64,000 nucleotides of DNA from an uncultured Verrucomicrobiota bacterium. Lineage in GTDB: Bacteria > Verrucomicrobiota > Kiritimatiellia > CAIVKH01. The notes under the pieces are model-generated. The model was not told where the DNA came from and searched no databases. It saw only the letters and a list, made by a program, of their open reading frames with translations. Shown here one piece after another: positions 44,246 through 52,162 of the stretch (its first letter is position 1; every line of letters starts with the position of its first letter). A program made the position numbers and the translations under genes. The stretch lies in assembly GCA_937872895.1 (NCBI GenBank), contig CALMUP010000019.1, positions 1 through 64,000 of the forward strand, written 5' to 3'.

Positions 44246-45393
44246 GACGCGAACTCGTCCGCCAGCACTCCGGCCACCCGCGCGGCGGCACCACCCGACC
44301 CGAGCGAGGCCTTGACCGCACGCAAGCCCTCCACCATGGCCGACCGCTCCGGCGTGTCATCAAGCAGCGGCGCGATTGCCGCCACCAGCGCGTCCGGCGC
44401 GACCGCCTGCTGGATCAATTCGGGACACAGCTCCCGACCCGCCAGCAGGTTGACCATCCCGAGGTACGGGACCCGCACCAACCGCTTGCCGATGTGGTAG
44501 GTCATCGCCGCCGTGCGGTACACCACGACCATCGGACACTCCATCAACGCCGTCTCCAGCGTGGCCGTGCCCGACGCCACCCACGCCGCCCTGGCCTGGC
44601 GCAGGATCTCACGCGTCCGGCCCGCAACGATGGCGAGCTTTTCCGGCCGCTCCTTTGCGTCCGCCAGGATGCGCCGCGCCAACTGCTCCATCTCCGGCGT
44701 GGCCGCCGGCAACAGGAAGCCCGCCTCCGGCCGCGCCCGCTCCAACCGCGCCGCCGCCGCCAGCAAATCCGGCAACAACCGCTCCAACTCCTGACGGCGA
44801 CTGCCCGGCAACAGCGCGACGTTCAAGGACCCCGGCCACGGCAAGGCCTCCGGCGGCCGCGCCAACACCGCCGCCGCCTGCTCGACCAGCGGATGCCCGA
44901 CAAATTGCACATCCAGCCCGGTGCCCCGGAAAATCTCCACCTCGAACGGAAAGATCACGCACAACCGGTCGATGATCTTCGCCATCTTGGGAATCCGCGA
45001 CCGGTGCCACGCCCACACCTGCGGACACACGTAGTAGATCACCCGCACCCCGCGCCGCTTGAGTTGCGCAGCGAGGCGGAGGTTGAAGCCGGGATAATCG
45101 ATCAGCAACGCGGCGGCCGGCCTGCGGCGATCCACCTCGTCGAGCAACGCGCGGAACACCCGCCGGAAAAATCCGTAGCGCTTGAGCACCTCGACCAACC
45201 CGAGCACCGCGAGGTCGCGCACATGCTGGCGCAACGAGACCCCCTGCGCGGCGAGTCCATCGCCCCCGAGACCCCACACATCAACCCCGGGCCGAGCCGC
45301 ACGGAACGCCTCGATCACCCGCGCGGCATGCATGTCGCCGGACAATTCGCCGGCCACCACCAGCAGGTTCGGCGCTGACGCGTCCCCGCTCAT
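44242..45393 (-). CDS. lpxB: Lipid-A-disaccharide synthase
   Basis: 383 residues, family length. GT19 glycosyltransferase: AGELSGDMHAARVIEA at the N-terminus, IDYPGFNLRLA, CPQVWAWHRSRI (about 122), LLPGSRRQE (UDP-sugar site, about 185) and SGTATLE in the C-terminal Rossmann half. It joins UDP-diacylglucosamine and lipid X to the lipid A disaccharide at the inner membrane. The ATG overlaps the stop of the oxidoreductase gene by one base. With lpxI two genes upstream this implies a lipopolysaccharide outer membrane. Confidence 0.94.
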   Translation of the reverse strand: MSGDASAPNLLVVAGELSGDMHAARVIEAFRAARPGVDVWGLGGDGLAAQGVSLRQHVRDLAVLGLVEVLKRYGFFRRVFRALLDEVDRRRPAAALLIDYPGFNLRLAAQLKRRGVRVIYYVCPQVWAWHRSRIPKMAKIIDRLCVIFPFEVEIFRGTGLDVQFVGHPLVEQAAAVLARPPEALPWPGSLNVALLPGSRRQELERLLPDLLAAAARLERARPEAGFLLPAATPEMEQLARRILADAKERPEKLAIVAGRTREILRQARAAWVASGTATLETALMECPMVVVYRTAAMTYHIGKRLVRVPYLGMVNLLAGRELCPELIQQAVAPDALVAAIAPLLDDTPERSAMVEGLRAVKASLGSGGAAARVAGVLADEFAS

Positions 45394-46346
45394 CAGTTCT
45401 GCTGCCGGCGGCGCATCAACTGGGTGATGTGCGCGGCGAGCTTGAGCGCCTCGGCCGCATGCACGCCGCTGACCTTCGGCGTGCCCTGGGTGGCCACACA
45501 CTCGACGAACGAACGCAGCTCGTTGGCGAGCGGCTCGCCCTTCTGGATCGGCACATCCTCGCCGGCAATGCCCTGCGCGGTCTTGCGAAACACCTCGCCC
45601 GCCTGCTTCTGGTAATCGAGCGAAATGTAGGCGTCCTCGACGAAGACCCGGATCTTGCGCATCCGCTCCGGACTGATCCGGCTCGCCGTGATGTTTGCCA
45701 CGCACCCGTTCTCGAACTCGAGCCGCACGTTGGCGATGTCCTCGCTGCCGCTCAATACCGGCACCCCGACCGCGCGGACCTCCTTCACCGGGGACCGCAC
45801 GAGGTGCAGGATGACCTCGATATCATGGATCATCAGGTCGAGCACGACATTGACCTCCGTGCCGCGCGGATGCATCCCCTCGCGCGGCGGCGGGAACGGG
45901 GCCAGCCGATGCGCCTCGATGAACTTCGGATGCCGCGCCGCCTTCTCCAGGTACTCCATCACCGGGTTGAACCGCTCGATGTGCCCCACCTGCAACACCA
46001 CCTTGTGCTCGTCGGCAAGGCGCACCAGCTCCTCCGCCTCCGAGGTGGTCGAGGTGATCGGCTTCTCCACCAGCAGGTGCTTGCCCTGCCGGATCAACTG
46101 CGAGGCGACGTCGAAATGCAGGTGTGTCGGCACCACGATGCTCGCCGCATCGACCCGCGCCGACAACTCGTCGAGCGACGCGCAGGCCGTCGTCCCGTAC
46201 TGCGCCGCCACCTCGCCCGCCCGTTTCACATCGGTGTCGAAAATGCCCGCAAGCTCGCAGCCCGGCAACTCCGCGTAGATGCGCGCGTGGTTGATGCCCA
46301 GGCTGCCGACCCCGGCAACACCGACCCTGATCTTCTTGTCATGCAT
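45393..46346 (-). CDS. Gfo/Idh/MocA-family sugar oxidoreductase in the lipid A operon
   Basis: 317 residues. An NAD-binding Rossmann start VGVAGVGSLGINHARIY, the conserved VEKPI (about 93-97, catalytic-lysine motif EKP) and the C-terminal beta-sheet domain with LMIHDIEVILHL (HDI/HD-type motif, about 170) define the family. It lies between lpxI and lpxB, overlapping lpxB. GnnA, which oxidises UDP-GlcNAc before transamination in amide-linked lipid A, belongs to this family, so a nucleotide-sugar role is plausible, but no GnnB aminotransferase is in the window. Confidence 0.85.
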   Translation of the reverse strand: MHDKKIRVGVAGVGSLGINHARIYAELPGCELAGIFDTDVKRAGEVAAQYGTTACASLDELSARVDAASIVVPTHLHFDVASQLIRQGKHLLVEKPITSTTSEAEELVRLADEHKVVLQVGHIERFNPVMEYLEKAARHPKFIEAHRLAPFPPPREGMHPRGTEVNVVLDLMIHDIEVILHLVRSPVKEVRAVGVPVLSGSEDIANVRLEFENGCVANITASRISPERMRKIRVFVEDAYISLDYQKQAGEVFRKTAQGIAGEDVPIQKGEPLANELRSFVECVATQGTPKVSGVHAAEALKLAAHITQLMRRRQQN

Positions 46347-46385
46347 ACTCGATTCTCCAGAACGTGTGCGCGCCCGGCCGCGACG

Positions 46386-47213
46386 CTACGACTCCATCTC
46401 CACCGCGAGGAAAGCCACCCCCCGCCGGTCGGCCAGCTTCACCAGGGCCTCGCGGTCGAGCAGGATCGACCGCCGCGCCTCCACGGCCAGCACCGCCGCC
46501 CCGCTCTTCTTCATGCTGTCGAACGTGCGCTCGCCGATGACCGGGATATCAAACCGCATGTCATGCCCGCGCTTCGCCACCTTGACCACAACCGAGCCCG
46601 GACCGCCCAGCTCGCCGGCGCGGAGGATCGTCGCATCCGTTCCCTCGAACGCCTCGACCGCCAGCACCGTGCCCTCCTTGATGACCACGGTCTGCCCGAT
46701 GTCGAGCCCGCTGGTCGCCTTGGCCACCCGCAACCCGAGGCGGATGTCGTCCCATTGCTGCGGCGTCGGCGGAAGGTGGCCGATCGGTCCGGGCTCCGGC
46801 ATCGTCGACTCCATGAACCGGCTGGCCTGCAGCAACTCGATCCCGACCGATTTCAACTCCTCGCCGACCGCGCCAAAAATCGTCTCGGCGTTGCGTTCCT
46901 TCAGGCGCGCCAGCAGGTCGAACATCCGCTTGTCCGGCCGGATGTTGAACAGGTGCGTCGGCTTGATCTGCCCGGCCATGACCACGCGCGGGATCCTGAA
47001 GGCCACCAGCGCATCCAGCATCGCCTGCAACTGGCCGATGTGCACCCAGGTCACCTCGTCGGCGACCTTCTCGATCACCGCATCGGTCTCCTTCTTGAAC
47101 GCCACCGCGGCGATGCGCGACACCCCCTGCTTGCGGGCACTCTCGGCCAGCACACGGGGATAGGCGCCGCGACCGGCGATGATACTCAAGCTGTCAGGCG
47201 TGGATTCCGTCAT
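46386..47213 (-). CDS. lpxI: UDP-2,3-diacylglucosamine pyrophosphatase LpxI
   Basis: 275 residues. The DUF1009/LpxI landmarks are IIAGRGAYPRVLAESAR at the N-terminus, GQIKPTHLFNIRPDKRM (about 92-108) and, in the C-terminal domain, VVIKEGTVLAVEAFEGTDATI (quoted in part: EGTVLAVEAFEGTD, about 190) and KRGHDMRFDIPVIG. LpxI hydrolyses UDP-diacylglucosamine to lipid X, replacing LpxH. First gene of lpxI-oxidoreductase-lpxB-lysE. The ATG at 47213 lies nine bases after the -10; an upstream in-frame start at 47249 would lie inside the promoter. Confidence 0.93.
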   Translation of the reverse strand: MTESTPDSLSIIAGRGAYPRVLAESARKQGVSRIAAVAFKKETDAVIEKVADEVTWVHIGQLQAMLDALVAFRIPRVVMAGQIKPTHLFNIRPDKRMFDLLARLKERNAETIFGAVGEELKSVGIELLQASRFMESTMPEPGPIGHLPPTPQQWDDIRLGLRVAKATSGLDIGQTVVIKEGTVLAVEAFEGTDATILRAGELGGPGSVVVKVAKRGHDMRFDIPVIGERTFDSMKKSGAAVLAVEARRSILLDREALVKLADRRGVAFLAVEMES

Positions 47214-47222
47214 AAAGTAGCC

Positions 47223-47251
47223 ATCTTGCCAAAGCTGCGGAAATGACACAA
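47223..47251 (-). promoter_or_regulatory. lpxI operon promoter, overlapping the alkD promoter
   Basis: On the minus strand: TTGTGT (47251-47246), 17-nt spacer, CAAGAT (47228-47223), nine bases to the ATG at 47213. It occupies almost the same bases as the plus-strand promoter at 47226-47254. Confidence 0.5.
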
Positions 47252-47254
47252 GCT
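47226..47254 (+). promoter_or_regulatory. alkD-like gene promoter, leaderless type, overlapping the lpxI promoter
   Basis: TTGCCA (47226-47231), 17-nt spacer, CAAGCT (47249-47254), six bases to the ATG at 47261. The -35 of each promoter covers the -10 of the opposite one, so polymerase can occupy only one at a time. Confidence 0.5.
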
Positions 47255-47260
47255 GCGAGC

Positions 47261-47986
47261 ATGACCCGCGCCGCCGACATCCAACGCATCCTCGCCGGCC
47301 TGGCGAATCCGGACGACGCCCGCAAGTACCAGCGCTTCTTCAAGACCGGCCCCGGCGAATACGGCGAAGGCGACCGGTTCCGCGGCATCCGCGTTCCCGC
47401 CCTCCGCCAACTCACCCGCACCCTCGCCGACCTCCCCCTCGACCAGACCGAGCGCCTCCTGGCCAGCGCGTTCCACGAGGACCGGCTGCTCGCCCTGTTC
47501 ATCCTCGTGCGCCAGTACCCGCGCGGCGACGAGGCAACCCGGCGCGCCATCTACCGGAGCTACGTGGACCACCGCGACCGGGTGAACAACTGGGATCTCG
47601 TGGACGCCTCCGCGCCCTACCTCGCCGGCCCGCACCTCGCCACCCGCGACCGCGGCATTCTCGACCGCTGGGCCGCCTCATCGCACCTCTGGACCCGCCG
47701 CATCGCCATCATGGCCACCTTCCACTTCATCCGCCTCGGCCAGTTCGCCGACACCCTGCGCCTCGCCGAACAATTGCTCGACGACCCCGAAGACCTGATG
47801 CACAAGGCCACCGGCTGGATGCTGCGCGAAGTCGGCAACCGCGACCGCCCCGCGCTGCGCCACTTCCTCGACGACCACGCCTCCGCCATGCCGCGCACCA
47901 TGCTCCGCTACGCCATCGAGAAGCTCCCGCCCCCGGAACGCCTTGCCTACCTAAGGGTGCCCAACCGCTTAGGGGTCAGCCCTTGA
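47261..47986 (+). CDS. DNA alkylation repair enzyme, AlkD-like
   Basis: 241 residues, made of HEAT-like helical repeats as in AlkD glycosylases that release N3- and N7-alkylpurines. Conserved stretches are FFKTGPGEYGEGDRFRGIRV, NNWDLVDASAPYLAG (with the catalytic-region Trp-Asp) and RYAIEKLP near the end. The ATG at 47261 is chosen from the promoter position; an ATG at 47243 lies inside the promoter. The last four residues (GVSP) and the stop codon are encoded by the left terminal repeat of the neighbouring transposon, so insertion trimmed only the extreme C-terminus. Confidence 0.87.
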   Translation: MTRAADIQRILAGLANPDDARKYQRFFKTGPGEYGEGDRFRGIRVPALRQLTRTLADLPLDQTERLLASAFHEDRLLALFILVRQYPRGDEATRRAIYRSYVDHRDRVNNWDLVDASAPYLAGPHLATRDRGILDRWAASSHLWTRRIAIMATFHFIRLGQFADTLRLAEQLLDDPEDLMHKATGWMLREVGNRDRPALRHFLDDHASAMPRTMLRYAIEKLPPPERLAYLRVPNRLGVSP

Positions 47987-49062
47987 CTTATGACTTTTTG
48001 TGCGCGCCATCCCGCCGCGTTAACCGCGCTACGGCAGAATGCATACGGCTGGCCAGGGACGGATCTTTTTCAATTCGGATCATGAGCCGACTGATCGCGC
48101 GGCAGACGGCCGAGCCGGTACCCGCATGGAGCAGGTCCGCCACCTCGCGCTGGGTTATCCCTGCATGCTGGATCAACAACCGCATGGCAACGGGGCGGGC
48201 AGCCTGATGACGTCCTTTGACCAACATATCAGCCCGCGACACCCCGAACGCGTGGGTCACAGCTTCAAGCACCTCATCAGCGGTGTTCCACGTTCCGGCA
48301 CGCCGGAAGGATATATCTTCCGGTCGCCGTGCGGACGCGGCGATATGAAGATAAGCATGCTTCATCTTTTCCTGAAAGGCTTCGTCACCAATACCCCACG
48401 CGGATCCATGCAATAGATCGGCTACCGTTTCGTCCGGCTTGGTCAATCCCTCCTCAACAAACCGCTGATACGCCGATTGCCGACGCGGTGGCGCACCGGG
48501 CATCATCGCCAGCAACGGCTCCCGTTCCAGGCCGACCAAGGGCTTGACCAGCCCGATGAACGACAGGTAACTGCTCCAGGGATAAACGCGCAATGCCGCG
48601 CGTCGTGCCGGTAGCGGCTGGCTGATCCAGGCCATCGTGAAAACCGGATTCAGATGGATGTAACGGCTGACCTGCAACAGGTAGGCATCGCCATGAACGG
48701 GTTTTGCCGCAAACCGACCCTGCATCAGGTGCCCTACCCGACGGTGCCGCCGATTGAAGTACACGGTATACGCAGTTTGAAGCCGATGCATGAACGCGCT
48801 CAGGTTGGCCCTGGGTGTCTCCACCAGCAGGTGCACATGGTTGGGCATCAGACAGAAGCCATACAGTCGGACACCGAAGCGCTCGATGGATTCAGCCAAT
48901 TGCGCCATAAACCGCTCACGATCCGCATCATGTCGAAAGATCGCCCGGCGCTCCACCCCGCGCATCGTCACATGGTAGATCGCCCCGACAAACTGAATCC
49001 GTCGCTTTCGAGCCATGGGATCATGTTCAAACATGAATTGTCATTTGTCAAGGGCTGACCCC
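47972..49062. mobile_element. REP-associated transposase element with 23-bp terminal inverted repeats
   Basis: A 23-bp sequence starting GGGGTCAGCCCTTGAC at 47972-47994 recurs as its reverse complement at 49040-49062, matching in 21 of 23 positions. Between them lies only the Y1-type transposase gene. The left repeat contains the stop codon of the alkD-like gene. More copies of the right-end sequence follow in tandem at 49051-49113. Confidence 0.75.
47988..49016 (-). CDS. REP-associated tyrosine transposase (RAYT, Y1 family) with DnaA-like C-terminus
   Basis: 342 residues from the ATG at 49016 (an ATG at 49034 is also open). The IS200/REP-transposase catalytic parts are intact: HVHLL with the metal-binding His60-x-His62 and the tyrosine helix YLLQVSRYIHLNP (Tyr112 or Tyr119). 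The C-terminal third (about 250-340) is a helical DnaA domain-IV-like DNA-binding region, as in many transposases of this group. Single-strand cleavage at palindromic REP ends is the expected activity. It is complete with no frameshift, so the element may still be active. Confidence 0.87.
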   Translation of the reverse strand: MARKRRIQFVGAIYHVTMRGVERRAIFRHDADRERFMAQLAESIERFGVRLYGFCLMPNHVHLLVETPRANLSAFMHRLQTAYTVYFNRRHRRVGHLMQGRFAAKPVHGDAYLLQVSRYIHLNPVFTMAWISQPLPARRAALRVYPWSSYLSFIGLVKPLVGLEREPLLAMMPGAPPRRQSAYQRFVEEGLTKPDETVADLLHGSAWGIGDEAFQEKMKHAYLHIAASARRPEDISFRRAGTWNTADEVLEAVTHAFGVSRADMLVKGRHQAARPVAMRLLIQHAGITQREVADLLHAGTGSAVCRAISRLMIRIEKDPSLASRMHSAVARLTRRDGAHKKS

Positions 49063-49211
49063 ATGTGGCCGACCCCATGTGGCGCATGTGGCCCAGGGCT
49101 GACCCCATGTGGCGAGTGGCCGCAGCGATGAAAATTCAGACAAAAGGGGTCAAACCTATAATTTTCTCATCACGCCTTTATCGCCCCGGGGCGGGTGGGC
49201 CCAAACGGGGG
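49035..49211. repeat. REP-like repeat cluster
   Basis: AGGGCTGACCCCATGTGGC occurs at 49051-49069 and 49095-49113 (period 44). A partial copy GACCCCATGTGGC starts at 49071, and further GGGGTC cores occur at about 49146 and 49190-49210, the last touching the end of the subtilase gene. These are likely targets or products of the adjacent REP-type transposase. No gene is present in this gap. Confidence 0.65.
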
Positions 49212-52088
49212 TCAAGGGGTCTGCACGCGGACGCGGAAGATGCGTTCGGTGGTGACGTTGGTGTCCTGCAGCAGTAGCGGCGCACCGGTGCCGGGAATGT
49301 TGGTCATGCCGCTGACCGGCCACCAGGCGGGTTGCAGCAGGTTGGTGGAGACGTCGAGGTGGTAGAGGCGACCGGTGATCGACGGGACTTGCACCGGGGA
49401 TCCTGCGTCGAGCGCGGTGGCACGGAAGAACGAGGCCGCGCTGGTCGGCTGCGTGCCGGCAATCCACTCGGCCCGGTCGGACTGCCCGTCGCCATCGCTA
49501 TCCACGGCACCCGAGGTGTTGGTGACCGATCCGAAGAACTGCACCTCCCACGCGTCAGGCAGGCCGTCGTTGTCGAGGTCGGAGAGGTCAACCGCATGCG
49601 GCTCCAGCACGATGAACCCGAAGCCGTAGTTCCCGAACGGATCGAGACCGGCTGGACTGATGACCGAACGCGCCAGCACGTTGGCGGACAGATAACGATC
49701 GGGTCCATTGACCCCGTCACTGGCGATGACCCCGGCGATGGTGAGCGAAGTGAGTGCGGCAGCATTGCTGGCGTTGAGGTTGCTCCACGGGATGGCCAGC
49801 TCCCAGCGATCGGTCAGTCGGTTGGCGTCGTCGTTCGAGGTGGTGATGGCCGTCGTTCCCGATCCGTCAAACTGGGTGAGCTTGATGTTCGGCATCGGGA
49901 AGAACGTGCCGCCACCCGAGAGGTAGTAGACGCCCTGTCCGAAGTTGTAGCCATTGCCGAGGTTGAAGTTGGTGAAGGTGCCGTCACCGTACTCGTCGCC
50001 GAGCACGATGGCGAAATCCATCGGGCCGGTGAAGGATACGTTGTGCAGGTTGTCGAGGCCGAGCGGCAGGCCATTGAGATCCCACAGGTTGAGCCGGTCG
50101 TCGGTGAGGGTGTTGACCCCGACGAACAGGATCAACCCGTTGTTGTCCCCGGCCATGTCCACTCCGGTGCCGCCGAGGTAAAGGTTAGTGGCGTCGTGGT
50201 TGACATAAACCAGGCCGAAATCCCCGAATCCGCATTGCTCAAGCGTGCCGACCGGGCCACCTGAGGCCGCGAGATCGAAGTTTTCCCCGGGCGTGTTGGG
50301 CGATCCGGTGAGGGTCGGGATCACCGGCGAGCCGGGAACGAGCCGGGGGGCAAAGAGTGGCTGGACAAACGTGCAGGTATCACAGGCGTCGCCGAGGCCG
50401 TCGCCATCCTGGTCAGCCTGATCGGGATTCGCCACGTCAGGGCAATTGTCATTGGCATTGGCCACGCCGTCACCATCGCGGTCGGGGTCGCACACGTCAC
50501 CGAGCTGGTCTCCATCGAGATCCTCCTGCCCCGGGTTGAATACGGAGGGACAGTTGTCGCAGGCATCGCCCACGCCATCCCCGTCGATGTCGGCTTGTGC
50601 GGCATTGGTGACGGCGGGGCAGTTGTCGCTCCAGTCGGGTACGCCGTCGCCATCGGAATCAACCGGGTTCTGGATGGCCGCGATCGCCGCCTTTAAATCA
50701 GGAAAGGGGCCGATGATGTCGCTGCCGGCCTGCGGGGTTCCGGTGGCGCGGATGATCTGACGCACCAACGCGGGTGGTGCGGCATTGGTGAATTTCTGCC
50801 GGTAGGCCTGCTGGATCACCGCAGCAGCGCCAGCGACCATTGGCGAGGCGCTCGATGTCCCCGAGAAGGTCGCGGTGAACCAGGCGTTCTTGCCCTCGCT
50901 GTTGAAGAGGTCGCCGTACCCGCTGGTCAGCACGGTAAAACCCCAACCTTGTGCATCGACGGTCTGCCCGTAGTTGGAGAAGTCGAGGCGCGAACGCGGA
51001 TTCGGAAAACTTGGGGGCGCACCGGCCCCGACCAGGATGGCCCCGGAATCATTCTGGGGCAGGAAGGGATAATGCCCGCCGTTGCCGGTACTGTAGATCG
51101 GGTCATCGAGGTTCTGCGAGCCGTTGCCGGCTGCCTCGACCACGACCACGCCCTTGGCCACTGCGGCAACGATAGCGTCGTAATACGGCTCATACCACTC
51201 GACCGGCACGTAATCGAACGTCCCATTGGGTCCGGAGATCTGCAACTCGAGCAGGATCACATCGCCGGTGCTGAACCGTGCCGCGGCGGCGGCGATGGCG
51301 TTGGCTACGTTGAAGCTGTTGGAGACATACGCGCCGGCAAAGTGGAACGATGCGCCGTGGGCGATACCGCGCACGCCGGTGTTGTTGTTCAGCGCGGCCA
51401 TCTGGCCGAGCACCGCGGTTCCGTGGTCGTCACCGAACCCGGCATCGGTGTGGCCTACCACGATATTGGTCACGAACGGAAGGTCCACATGGTTTTCATT
51501 CCAGTCGAATTCGATGTCGCAGACGCGTACGCCCGCCCCATTGTAACCATTCGACCAGGCATGGCGGGCATCGACACCACTCGGAGCGGCATCGACATAC
51601 CGTTGCCAGACGCCGCTTCCATTGGCGGGATTCAGGTAATCCGGCGCAGCGGGCAGGAACAGGCGGGGAACCCGGTAAACCTTCTCCACCTCGGGCAGGG
51701 CCAGTAGCAGCGCCTCCAATTCCTCCACTGGAAGTGCCGGATCAAACGTCACCCGTGCATACCGGTTCAAGTCGGGCACGGCACGCTGCCGGGCCATCAC
51801 GGCCGGCGCACCCTGACCTCGCCACTTCTCCAAGGTGCGTTCATCGACCGAGGTAATGGATCGCGACCAGGCCACGCCGTGCCGAGACAGCTCGTCTAGG
51901 GCGTGGCGAGCCTCGGCGGACTGCAATACCGGGGAACCGGGACTCACCGATGCCGGCTGGCCGTTGCGCACCCGGACCGGCGTTTCCTCGCGGAAACGAA
52001 CCTCCAGCACGCCATCCACGGTGGCCGCATGGAGTGGCACGGCAACAACACCCAACACAACAACAGTAGCCAACAGGAGACGAATCAT
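49212..52088 (-). CDS. Secreted subtilisin-like serine protease with thrombospondin type 3 repeats
   Basis: 958 residues, signal peptide 1-21. Residues 25-145 look like an inhibitor-type propeptide. The S8 domain (about 155-470) has the triad Asp191 (VCDIEFDWN), His222 (GDDHGTAVLGQ) and Ser412 (FSGTSSASPMVAG), with Asn321 of AAGNGS for the oxyanion hole. Five acidic DxDGDGxxD thrombospondin type 3 calcium repeats follow (about 476-572), then a beta-rich region and a C-terminal tail with DSDGDGQSDRAEW and a final GRLYHLDVSTNLL...FRVRV pattern shared with other secreted proteins here. The promoter lies six bases before the ATG. It probably acts outside the cell or on the surface. Confidence 0.9.
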   Translation of the reverse strand: MIRLLLATVVVLGVVAVPLHAATVDGVLEVRFREETPVRVRNGQPASVSPGSPVLQSAEARHALDELSRHGVAWSRSITSVDERTLEKWRGQGAPAVMARQRAVPDLNRYARVTFDPALPVEELEALLLALPEVEKVYRVPRLFLPAAPDYLNPANGSGVWQRYVDAAPSGVDARHAWSNGYNGAGVRVCDIEFDWNENHVDLPFVTNIVVGHTDAGFGDDHGTAVLGQMAALNNNTGVRGIAHGASFHFAGAYVSNSFNVANAIAAAAARFSTGDVILLELQISGPNGTFDYVPVEWYEPYYDAIVAAVAKGVVVVEAAGNGSQNLDDPIYSTGNGGHYPFLPQNDSGAILVGAGAPPSFPNPRSRLDFSNYGQTVDAQGWGFTVLTSGYGDLFNSEGKNAWFTATFSGTSSASPMVAGAAAVIQQAYRQKFTNAAPPALVRQIIRATGTPQAGSDIIGPFPDLKAAIAAIQNPVDSDGDGVPDWSDNCPAVTNAAQADIDGDGVGDACDNCPSVFNPGQEDLDGDQLGDVCDPDRDGDGVANANDNCPDVANPDQADQDGDGLGDACDTCTFVQPLFAPRLVPGSPVIPTLTGSPNTPGENFDLAASGGPVGTLEQCGFGDFGLVYVNHDATNLYLGGTGVDMAGDNNGLILFVGVNTLTDDRLNLWDLNGLPLGLDNLHNVSFTGPMDFAIVLGDEYGDGTFTNFNLGNGYNFGQGVYYLSGGGTFFPMPNIKLTQFDGSGTTAITTSNDDANRLTDRWELAIPWSNLNASNAAALTSLTIAGVIASDGVNGPDRYLSANVLARSVISPAGLDPFGNYGFGFIVLEPHAVDLSDLDNDGLPDAWEVQFFGSVTNTSGAVDSDGDGQSDRAEWIAGTQPTSAASFFRATALDAGSPVQVPSITGRLYHLDVSTNLLQPAWWPVSGMTNIPGTGAPLLLQDTNVTTERIFRVRVQTP

Positions 52089-52094
52089 GGGTGA

Positions 52095-52123
52095 ACTATA
52101 CCCCAGCGCCGTCGCTTTGGCGA
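52095..52123 (-). promoter_or_regulatory. Promoter of the subtilase gene, leaderless type
   Basis: On the minus strand: TCGCCA (52123-52118), 17-nt spacer, TATAGT (52100-52095), six bases to the ATG at 52088. The -10 is a five-of-six match. No Shine-Dalgarno. Confidence 0.6.
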
Positions 52124-52162
52124 TGCGACAACGAAAATCCGGAGCGCCGCATCACCCGCTGT

